DNA of 64,000 bases, from the NCBI RefSeq assembly GCF_014839805.1, contig NC_051139.1:3162001-3226000 (forward strand), read 5' to 3'. The notes beneath the pieces were generated by a model that saw only the letters and a program-made list of their open reading frames with translations, was not told the origin of the DNA and made no database searches. The translations under genes were made by a program, and so were the position numbers. Positions 45,657-55,305 of this stretch are shown one piece after another (position 1 is the first letter of the stretch; each line of letters starts with the position of its first letter). This stretch comes from Manduca sexta. Taxonomy: Eukaryota > Arthropoda > Insecta > Lepidoptera > Sphingidae.

Positions 45657-46221
45657 TATGATGATGACGCGTATGATCTTGATGAAAAAACTCAGCTTTT
45701 GAATGCGGTAGGTCGGTGTCTGAAGTATGTTATTTAAAGTATTCATTGGGTTATTTTTTAATTCTAATTGCCAGTAACTGGATTTTACCGTAAATACTCC
45801 GGGTGGCTATTGTCAATGCCATTTTTGCTCTCTTTTTCTCTTTAACAGTTATTGCTGTTACTTTTAACTTAAATGCAAAGATTATAATTAAATACACCGT
45901 TTGAACCAATCTGTACAATTTTGTAAATATCATATCCTTTTATCTTTCAATATTAGTTAAGGGCGGATACTTTTCTTATATAGTTTTAAATAAATAAATA
46001 ATTAAACCAGTAACGTCTTATCTCAACTCATTCGGACCTCCACGGAAGTCTTTAATACATCAACACTAAACAGGAAGCTTCTTACAAGTGTTAACAAGCA
46101 CGATCCTTTGTTTTGCCGACGGTGTCAAGAAACAATACTGATAAATATTTGTATAAAACAGAAGCGAAGTTTAAAACAAGGTAACAGTAAGTACATTGTT
46201 TAAATTACTTAATATTTAGAC

Positions 46222-46440
46222 TTGGCATACGAGGTTATTGACATGTGGGATGTGGACTTTACAATTATAGTCTCGATCATCGTTTCTGCGCATGAGTTGA
46301 TATCATCATACCAAAGAGCCTCGACCAACGTCTTCAGCAGCTCTCGTTGGGTCAGAAGCCAAATGCAGCAGGCAGTATTGCTGGACATGACACGCATTGT
46401 GAGGAGATTTCTCACTTTGAATCCCTAACCACTGGTGTCT
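46222..46440 (+). mobile_element. Possible LINE-derived fragment
   Basis: A 68-codon plus-strand frame with RWVRSQMQQAVLLDM is followed by a stop, then CCACTGGTGTCTTGGATCTT, and an A-rich end. The shape resembles the end of a non-LTR ORF with its 3' UTR. Family not certain. Confidence 0.3.
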
Positions 46441-47358
46441 TGGATCTTGACCTTCGCCATTAGACAATGACTCGTTTTTTATAAATAAAAAAAAATAAAG
46501 AAAGGTTACTTTCAAAATATAGAGTACATCATTACAACTCGACAAATTACATTTTTATAAGTTATAAGTACATCAGATTATAGTAATAATCATATAGATA
46601 CCTATAAATATATATTATATATGCAATAATTATTAAACTCGTGTTTTGTTTAAATGAGGTAATAACGGTATCCAACTGTTAATCTAATAATACAGTAATC
46701 CTTTATCAATTCTAATTTGTCAGATTTAATAAAAGACAAATTTAAATAAGTAATTAAAAATAAAATTCTTACTACTGCTTTTAGACTATTAAAACTGAGG
46801 TTTGGACAGCTTTAACTAAAAATCGAAGTGCACTTAGATCAACGAACTTTGCTTTATCAAGTTCAATTTCTTCAAGACGCGTTTGAAAGTAGTTGTTATA
46901 GAAGTGGTTTTATGGTCTTGTTGTTATCACTTATCAGACAAGGAACGCATTTTAGACAACTTTCTCGAGGCAGGGACACTACACCGAAAATGTACGCAAA
47001 AAAATTCATAAACACGAAAATATTATCTGCATTATGAAGGTAATTTAAAAAAAAATCTACATAAAATTACGAACTGTCACGCAGCGAAATAATATTTTGG
47101 GAAAATTTTCTTGTTGTTTTCATATGATTTGACCACTGAATCACCTGAGGAAGACGGAAAATATCCACTTCATGAACGTGACTTCTTAATTATACATATT
47201 ATAAATAATATGATAGGGAAAATATTGTATAAAAACTGGACAAATGCGAGTTGGACTCGCACACCGAGGGTTCCGTACAAACTTGTAGATAAGGTTAAGA
47301 TAAGTTCATACTATGTAAATAATAATTATATAATAGTAAATTCGCACATTTTGTTACT
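46441..47358. other. Intergenic AT-rich DNA with small repeat
   Basis: A block at 47222-47285 (ACTGGACAAATGCGAGTTGG, GAGGGTTCCGTACAAAC) matches a motif common in lepidopteran LINEs. No gene seen. Confidence 0.35.
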
Positions 47359-47704
47359 TTAAGGTGATAGCTTAAGGTCCATTTTCATACATTTTGTTTC
47401 ACCTTTAATCTGAGTAACTAAACAAGTATTGACAAGTAAAGAATTTAAATTCAGTTAGTGAGTTTCGCAGTTAAAACGTAAAATATTATGCATGGATATT
47501 TCGGCCTTTAAAATTTAATACGACGAAATTTTAAGGGCCGAAATATCCATGCATGTTAATTATTTTTACGTTTTTCTTTCAACTGCGAGAACTAATCACT
47601 AACTAGACGTGAATTTAAATTCTTTACTTGTCAATACTTGTTTAGTTACCCAGATTAAAGGTGAAACAAAATGTATGAAAATGGACCTTGAGCTATCACC
47701 TTAA
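47359..47704. mobile_element. TTAA-ended fold-back MITE (346 bp)
   Basis: Begins TTAAGGTGATAGC and ends GCTATCACCTTAA. The whole element is a long inverted repeat with arms of about 160-170 bases meeting near 47530 (TTTAAAATTTAATACGACG). Each arm matches the left part of 19561-19771, including TTTTCATACATTTTGTTTCA and AACTAAACAAGTATTG. The left arm has small deletions relative to the right arm. RNA from either strand could form a long hairpin. Confidence 0.85.
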
Positions 47705-48392
47705 TACGTTTTTCCCGGGGGTTTCAAATGACATGCCAAATATCACGATAACGAGGTACACGAAAGTACCGTAGTATTCCCTTGTGGAATCGCATTTACT
47801 TACAAGTGAATTTTTTCATAGATGAAAGAGACTGTAGATCTGAGCATGTGATATAAATTTAAACTTAATACCACTACATGTTAGTGATAAAAAGGTTCTT
47901 GTCAGACTGACAATATAGTGATCGAATACGAATTCCTTTTGGGATAAGGAACTCTATAAATGTACACCTATCTATAACTATTGATCCATACTCATTTAAT
48001 TTGATGGTCACTGCAATATCATTTGCAATTAATCCGATTAATTGCAACACGTCTCCTAACTAACTCTAAATCTCTATCACCAATAAACGTATAATTTGTT
48101 AACGATTAAATCCATATAGAATACGTATTGCGCTGTAATTCCACAAATAAATTTCTCAACATTAGTGTGGAAAGCGTCAGTTTCTCTGCCATCGAGTGAT
48201 GGTAGAAATCATTCATTCCACTAACGTCTTTAACGTATTGAGTTTGTTCTGTTCGCACAAAACGGTAATTTGTCGCCTATGATGAGATTATATTGCTTTG
48301 TGTCTGATATTGATACGAGAAAACTTTGTTCACGTAGGTAGATTAAAACAGTTTTAATTCCTAAGTATTATAAGTCGGATATTGTCTATTCT
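47705..48392. other. Intergenic AT-rich DNA
   Basis: Nothing recognised. Confidence 0.35.
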
Positions 48393-48500
48393 GTCTGTCT
48401 GTTAAGGAGTTATCATCTCTCGTCAGTGGACATTCTATTGGACCTCACTTCACTTACGATCAGGTGCAGTGGAGACATTTTGCCGTACAGTATAAAAAAG
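48393..48500 (+). mobile_element. Repeat family D, 3' part
   Basis: CATCTCTCGTCAGTGGACAT, TCTATTGGACCTCACTTCAC, GATCAGGTGCAGTGGAG and CCGTACAGTATAAAAAAG match the 3' half of family D. Confidence 0.6.
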
Positions 48501-48774
48501 AAACAAATATTGTTGAAGAAGTTTTATGTCCATTATAAATGGGATAGTCTAGTAAGATGACTGGCAAAACTAAGTCACTAAATAAAATAAAAAGAATCAT
48601 CTGCCAAAATTAAAATAAACATCTACTATAACGCAAGTTATTGTTTGGAATTTGAGAATGTATGAACTTTCTTCTAAGAGCAAAATCCACATTCCCATAA
48701 CAGGTGTGGCGCGATAAGCACATTAATTACAATCGTTTTCACTGGTACAAGTCGTTTGATTAACGACCCTTCTT

Positions 48775-48890
48775 GATTGAAAGTGAAATGTACCGGCCGT
48801 ACACTTTCCCGGGGACCTTGGACGAGTTTACGTGGGGCAGGTCGGACAGTTGAGCAAGTTGCGCTACGTTACAGTTTTTATGGTAAGTTC
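48775..48890 (+). promoter_or_regulatory. GC-rich block ending in ATG|GTAAGT
   Basis: GC-rich stretch (GTACCGGCCGTACACTTTCC to AGTTGCGCTACG). One frame reads FPGDLGRVYVGQVGQLSKLR and runs to ATG at 48880-48882 directly followed by GTAAGTTC. It could be a 5' exon whose only start codon is its last codon, or a coding exon. No partner exon found. Confidence 0.25.
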
Positions 48891-49110
48891 ATTGCACCAG
48901 GACAGTGCAGTTCATTTGTGAGATGATAGGCGAGTAGCTTGCCTGTTAAGCCCCCACAACTATGAAAACTGAAGAGGTGACCGACAATTTTAAATAATAC
49001 TATAGAAACACTAGACTGCGCCCCTCATTGTATTATAGAAATGGCCAATTAAAAGTTTGACGAAGATAATTCAGTAACGCCAACAAATTGACATTATGTC
49101 AACAAAAATA

Positions 49111-49246
49111 AGTATTGTTGAGACTTAAATAAAAGGTCGCCAGAAGAGGGGCGTTTGAAGAGCTAACGCTAGCCTTAGATAGCACATTACGAATACATTA
49201 TAGCGCTCTTTTTCTGGCGACCTTTTATTCAGGCTTCAACAATACT
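49111..49246. mobile_element. Inverted-repeat element (136 bp)
   Basis: Ends AGTATTGTTGAGACTTAAAT and its near-complement, with AAAAGGTCGCCAGAA inside each arm; about 33 of 35 bases pair. The middle 65 bases are unique. Probably a MITE. Confidence 0.65.
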
Positions 49247-50459
49247 CTTTTCATATAAGTATATTTTTTGTAGGTGATTCCTATATGATGTCTTAAAATG
49301 GCAATGGTGCAGAAAAAGTTCGAAAATTTTATGTTAAACATTTGAATAATATGATTCATCTTGAACCTTAACATATATTGTTTGAGGTCAAAACACTTTC
49401 TAAATATATTTTCGTAATAAATTAATAATTTTAAATTTATATTAATAATATATTTATGGATATTTATATTGAGTAAGTCGAACGCTATACCAAAGACAAT
49501 CTAAAGCAACCGTTGAATTTAACAAAAACAATGCATTATGCTGCACAAGCCATTTAAATTCTGAACTAATAGTGAGTTTATTGAACCCGTTTTGTTTGCC
49601 GTATGTAAATACATCCCATAATTGATGAATGGTAGGTTTTTACGTAAACGCGAATGTCGCGCGTGGGATAACGCGTTTCTAAAGAAAGTATTATTAATTG
49701 CGAACAAAGATTGCGGAATTTGTGACTACGAGCTAGAACGAATTCTTCCGGCATCATGAGTAAGAGCAAAACTATGTTCATAGTTTCGTATAATTTGCAG
49801 CAAATAAGTAACTGTCCATAATTTCTGCTTAGATATTGCATTATATTATAGTATAGTTCCCCACTATAAATCTTACTACCTAGGTATTAGTTTCGGAACA
49901 AGGGGGATTCGATAACTGACATGTGGTCGAATTAAAACATACATACATACCTGGTACCGTTACCTGTCCTGTACCTGTTATTTAAACTAAAATACCAATG
50001 ACACCTTTCAAGACTCATTATAGATATAAGTAGGCTCATGAATAGATGCGCGGCTCGTTAACGTGGCCCATTGTGGCTTGTGCAACAGCGAGCGAGCTGG
50101 GAAATGGAGCGTGACGCAGCCTCCGGAGCCCCACATCCTACCATTATGATGTTACGGATTCTTGTATTGTATTTTGTAGACAACGTTTTTGCTGACAACA
50201 CTAAACATTTTGAATTTGGAACGTTTATTTTTAATTTTGGAACGAATAACGTTCGAAAATAAATTTGAGTTTTGAAATTAATTTTTAATATTTGTTAAAA
50301 CGTGTCTTTCGTAGTTTTTATTTGTGAATGTCCCACTGCTCACAAATATCGTTTTCAACTTCTGACAATTATAACTGGGTTAGAAATTGGATCATAAAAT
50401 AATTTATCATGGACCGGTTTGATTGACAAAGATATTAAACAGTATAAATTAATTACACG
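49247..50459. other. Intergenic AT-rich DNA
   Basis: Short frames only; none with support. Confidence 0.35.
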
Positions 50460-50600
50460 GTAAAAATAGACTGGACATCAGGACCAAATTTGTGCTCCAA
50501 AAGTTAGTATAATTTGGTAATATTTCGTAGATTGAGTACAAAAGCATGAGCGCAATTTTTTTTTATGACAACCTTCCCAAAATCTCACTCACTTACAGCA
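50460..50600 (+). repeat. Dispersed repeat family F, internally deleted copy
   Basis: ATCAGGACCAAATTTGTGCT, AAAAGTTAGTA, GCATGAGCGCAA and ATGACAACCTTCCC, as at 10037-10345 but shorter. It abuts family E. Confidence 0.55.
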
Positions 50601-50604
50601 TTGA

Positions 50605-50905
50605 CATATATTCTATAGACACGAACGTCCATATAAACTATTTGTTCAAAATCTGAACTAAAATAGCTACCAAAATGTCATTGTCATAATCTATTTATCC
50701 ACTTAAATAACAAATAATTTAATATTCACTAATATTTTTTATTCACATCCAAGTTTGCACTTAGACTAGCGTTTTTTATATTATGAGCGCACTCCGTACA
50801 CAGCCACAAGCATCAATATTAACACCATACTAAAATCAGTTTGAATGGATAACAGTTCAATTCAGTTGAACACTAAATCTAGTACGTAGTACATATATAT
50901 CGATG
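50605..50905 (-). mobile_element. Repeat family E, minus copy
   Basis: Reverse complement of 42041-42358 along its length. The end GTACGTAGTACATATATATC is also found at 59399-59425. Confidence 0.65.
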
Positions 50906-51196
50906 ACTTACAGTTTGCTTTAAACTTATTACTTAAATTCTAATCTAGATCTAAGCATCTATTTTCCAAACATTATATGCTACGAAAGCAGATGTCGGCG
51001 AACCCTATCGTTATTACTTAAGACCAATGTACCTATTTACCCGATATCATGAATAAAAATTTTGAATTTGTTTCCAAAGCATGTACAGAGTAGGTACACA
51101 GTGTACAACTACTTTACCTCTGAAGATTTATGACAGCATACCCTCGTATAAGATCAGCATTAAAATAAACTTATGTCATCAGAACTCATCCCGCAG

Positions 51197-51321
51197 GAAA
51201 CTTCCGTGGGAACAGAATCGAGATCGGAATGCGTACGTGCAGCGATCTGCGCAGATCCGCCGTCAAATTCACCACTTACCACTCTCATGGTCTGAACATC
51301 GCAGTCAGTTTAAAGAGCTAA
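51197..51321 (+). CDS. Possible terminal exon, product unknown
   Basis: After CCCGCAG the sequence reads 40 codons to a TAA, including RIEIGMRTCSDLRRSAVKFT, with GC-ending codons in an AT-rich setting. The acceptor has a poor pyrimidine tract and the minus strand is also open here, so the strand is uncertain. Confidence 0.2.
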
Positions 51322-51614
51322 TTAATTGTGGAATCTTAATTGAGCCATGTACTACTTAATTTGCCTTATTTTATGTTATTCATTAGTCATTATTGCTTCT
51401 ATGATTCCATTAAAAAACAATAAATAAAACAACTGGGATTATGCTTAGCATGTTTTCGTATTTTACAAATGGTATTTCCGATTTTGTGTTATTTTGACTC
51501 TTAAATTTATTTATGAAAAACAGTGATAAAATACTAAATAGCTAATTATTTATTATTTTTAAAGCCAAGAAATAGGCCAATATTATATTTTGCTTAAATA
51601 ATTAAGTAAAACTC

Positions 51615-51760
51615 GGCGCTCGGTGGCGTAATTGTATTACGATATAAGTGCTAAGGTCTCGGGTTTAATATTAGGATTTGATACTCAGTAACACCCTGCA
51701 GTATTTAATTTGTGACCGACATGGCGATAGGAGGGATATTTTACTATTAATCTCTCTATA
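51615..51760 (+). mobile_element. tRNA-derived SINE, degraded
   Basis: GGCGCTCGGTGGCGTAATTG (A-box region), GGTCTCGGGTTTAATATTAG (B-box region), then GATACTCAGTA, TTTGTGACCGACATGGCGAT. Same layout as the common lepidopteran SINE that ends with a GATATGGCGATAGG block. Confidence 0.7.
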
Positions 51761-51844
51761 GTTTATTGCCATTAGCTTGAACCTACATTAAAATTAAACA
51801 TAACACATTCTAAACACATACATATTAATTTTCCCGCGCATTAG

Positions 51845-51941
51845 CGGTGACCATCGGAGGCAGTATGTCACGAGATACAAGCGCAAGCAATACCGCGAGT
51901 ACAAAAACGACGCCAAGCGCCTCGATCTCGATAACTACTGA
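51845..51941 (+). CDS. Possible terminal exon, basic C-terminus
   Basis: A TTTTCCCGCGCATTAG acceptor precedes one base, then 31 codons and a TGA. The frame includes RRQYVTRYKRKQYREYKNDA and nearly every third base is C or G, which is strong for this AT-rich DNA. It would be a charged, possibly cytoplasmic or nuclear tail. The opposite strand reads a short hydrophobic frame, but with weaker codon bias. No upstream exon found; family unknown. Confidence 0.35.
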
Positions 51942-52449
51942 CATGATTCTGTGTCGATGAATATCAAGGTTTATAAATCATTTAATATAACTAGCAAGGT
52001 TCCAGTCCTGGATTTGTAAATAGGCCGTATAGGCCGCGGTCTCTGGCGGCAGCCTCTTAGGGGCGGCAGATTTCAGAGGGCGCTCACTCGATTTAATTAA
52101 TCATTCGTTTATTTAACTTTAGTGCCTTCCATAATACAAACAAATAGAAAATTAGTAAGTATTTTAGAAACCTACATACATAAACCTACCTACATGGGGC
52201 GGGGGAAATAAAATGGCCTACACTCATAAAAAAATATAAATCCCGCACTGCAAGTTTCTGTGACGTCTATGTCCTAATAGCATATGGAAGTTCCTCTTGG
52301 GGGAGTTGGGCTCGCGGTACTACTTGAGCATCACCCTTTCCGAGAGTACATTAGTTATACTAATGTACTGCATCACCACCAGCTTGCTGAACGTGTGCAT
52401 GAAGTTCATATCACTACAATTAGTTCATCATCATCCACCATCATCATCA
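51942..52449. other. Intergenic DNA
   Basis: A GGCCGCGGTCTCTGGCGGCAG patch at 52032-52080 is repeat-like. No gene seen. Confidence 0.3.
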
Positions 52450-52690
52450 TCACCAGCCTGTTGCAGTCCACTGCTGGACATAGGCCTCTATCAGGGTACG
52501 CCACAGGGCCCGGTCCGCAGCTTTATGCATCCAGTCGTTGCCGGCCTTCGCAAGTCTGTGCAAGTCGTCCCGCCATCTAGCCAGGGGGCGTTCCACGCTA
52601 CGATTGCCAAGATGTGGTCTCCACTCCAGAACACGCTTACTCCAGCGGTTATCAGTTCTGAGACATATGTGACCAACCCATTACCACTTC
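52425..52690 (-). mobile_element. LINE ORF2 C-terminal part with (ATC)n tail
   Basis: On the minus strand the frame is open for about 80 codons: DNRWSKRVLEWRP, ARWRDDLHRLAKAGNDWMH, KAADRALWRTL, EAYVQQWTATGW, stop at 52450-52452, then a GAT repeat. This is the best-preserved copy of the LINE family also at 16987 and 42690. The plus-strand frames over it are shadows. Confidence 0.85.
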
Positions 52691-54166
52691 AACCTACTTA
52701 CTTTCAATTAGTTCCCAAAAGGTTATTATTTCTTGTACACAATATGATTTTTACTAGCGTACCTACCTCGGATTCGTCAAGTTACAAAATAATATTGTTC
52801 AGTATGTATGATCACATTTTAATGTAACCAATTTTACTGGCGAAGATTTGTAATTAGCATAGGACCATATACTGTGTTAAACCTCTACTGATGTAATTTG
52901 TCTGTAAATCTTCCTAAAATAAATAAATAACACGCAGCATCTTTGCACTGTAAGCACAAACGCTAAAATACGAAAATATCTTCTAATGGTCCAAGTACGA
53001 CCCTGTATTTTGATATAACGGATGTTTAAGAAACAACTGCCTCAACTGTGCCACCTTTTTGCAGGTTGATTGAAATTTTCAAAATATATTTTAGAAAATA
53101 TAATTCTCTGTCGATATTAAAAAAATGACTACCCATTTATTATTCTTAAATATTTTCTATGAAAAATAGAATCCAATACTCTAGTAGCAGGCAGGGGGCT
53201 TAAAAATAAATTTCCCATTTATACATCAAATAATTTGTCCGTGTTCAAATTAATAAAATTATTTCATAAAAATCAATCAATGCTCTCTAAATTGTATTAT
53301 TGAAAAAAAAAACGTTTTTAATACCAATCCACAACAAATTGATTAAACTGGATCGGACAATAAGTGCAGTTCTGTTCAAATAAAAATCAACAAGATTATA
53401 ACTCTGCTTTTTATACAGCGAACGAAGACGTATTTCGCCAAACTGTACTATTAATGGAGAAAAAATGTCACCCCAGAATAATACAAATGCTTTATCAAAA
53501 TATTCATTACTGCAAAACACACACAGATTGTGGGGCACTATAGTAAATTCAAGTATAAGCTGTTTTTCTTTCATTCACCTGTAATATCCTCCAATATATT
53601 GATTTCCACGCGTTAAAACTTTCTGGCCAAAATACATAATAAAACGGAAAACATTACTACGTTTAAAATACCATACATTTTCGTAAAAACATTACTTACA
53701 CTGCTATCTGTACCCAGTCAAGTGTACCTGAAAACAAACAAACAGACATAAAAACCTGTCCAGATTTAGACGATACTGCGTGCCATAAAGCTACGTGATG
53801 CGCTGATAATATTTCTCTTGACATGGAAAAAATGCATTAAAATAACACTTTTAGTAATAAGTGGCGCGCTCTGTCGGAAATGGGACTGCATTCCTAACCT
53901 CATTAATGCGTGCTACATCATTCGTATAAATGCGTTTTTATATGGGGCTATATTCAGCATTTGTCTAGGGGGTCAAAAGGTTTAAAGTCCGGTCAAAGTT
54001 AGTTCGGTTTGTTGAGTTCTGTTTTTAAATGAATTTAAAAAAAAAAAATAGTTACATGTGAGTTAAAATTTTGCTTCTTTTAAGAGTAAGAAGAGGATTT
54101 TGTCCGTAACGGTAACATGTTACTATCAATTGCTAAATATTTTTATTCCATTTTTTCTTCTTCTAA
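52691..54166. other. Intergenic AT-rich DNA
   Basis: Nothing recognised. A 95-codon minus-strand frame at 53287-53574 has AT-rich codons and no domain. Confidence 0.35.
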
Positions 54167-54289
54167 GGTGACCTTCACCAAATTCAAGCTAATAACTGGC
54201 ACAGGACAGACAGTTGGAGTACTCTCGTTTCGAAGACCAAGACCCACTTTGGCTCGCTGAGCCAACGGAATAAGTAAGTAAGTAAGTTT
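54167..54289 (+). mobile_element. LINE ORF2 end with (TAAG)n tail
   Basis: GDLHQIQANNWHRTDSWSTL then VSKTKTHFGSLSQRNK and a TAA, followed at once by a TAAG repeat. It is the end of a second LINE family, 5'-truncated. Confidence 0.75.
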
Positions 54290-55240
54290 CTTCTATTAGA
54301 GTTATCGTTGTAGGTACGTAAGTTTAAAATTAAAATACATATATATTATTTAAACAAGGGGGACAACATCCCCATCAACTTAACTGAATCCGTTCACGTA
54401 TTTATTAAAACACATGAAACGAGATGCACGCGAACCGACTCGGCCCTTTGTGCAAGCCGCTATGCTTTCGTGTTTAATTGTAAATTGCCTTTACCTGTGA
54501 CTTTAATTGCATTTTTTATTTCTTAATTTACATTTTATGCATGAAACTAAATTATATGTCGGAAGTTTCGGCTAACCTAAATAAATACCTAAACGAAATT
54601 CCGTATGTTGCTCTAAAGTTTAAAAAGCTACATTTCAAATAGGAGCTATATTTAATTGTTCATTGAATTCTTAAGCGTCTATAAATTGCAAAATTAGAAA
54701 CATTAATAAATAATTTATTGAAAACTTTATATGTTCCGAATCCAAGCCCGAATTAAACAACATTATTTTTTATGTTTATTCTAATTTTAGCTGAGACTTT
54801 TAGATTGAACTATGAAGACGTCATATCATGACCATTGAGTTTTGCCATTTTTATATTAAATACAAGCATTTGGCATTAACAGGCAATAATAATTAGATTA
54901 TAATTATCTTATAAGATTTTGAGAATACATAGATAACTAATTGATTCTTATTTAATTGATAAGACATATTTTACATCTAAACCTCAAACTCGAATATCTT
55001 TTTTACCCGGCTTTCTGTAATAGTAACACTTAAGACAATATTGTTCAAGGATTCCAACTCAATATTTTAAATCTTTTTCGTCTACAGACACAAAAAATAT
55101 GCCAACAAAAGCAATTATGGCATATTGCTTTGTTCATTCTGTTTCTGTTCCACCACAGAACAAACCTCACCAAATCAAATATAGCAATTGTTATTACCGG
55201 TTATTGTCGATCGACTTACACATAAGACACACACACACAC
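54290..55240. other. Intergenic AT-rich DNA
   Basis: A small CG-richer patch (GCACGCGAACCGACTCGGCC near 54427) is unexplained. No gene seen. Confidence 0.3.
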
Positions 55241-55305
55241 ATCACTTACCATCAGTCAAACGGCAAGCTCGTCTCGTCATCCAAAACAATAAAAAAAACA
55301 CAGTA
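55241..55305 (+). mobile_element. Repeat family C tail
   Basis: CACTTACCATCAGTCAAACG, GCAAGCTCGTCTCGTCATCC, then an A-rich end. Only the 3' end is present. Confidence 0.6.

Noticed and set aside
52284..52827. Plus-strand frames of 98 and 176 codons
   Set aside because: They are the reverse of a minus-strand LINE ORF end.
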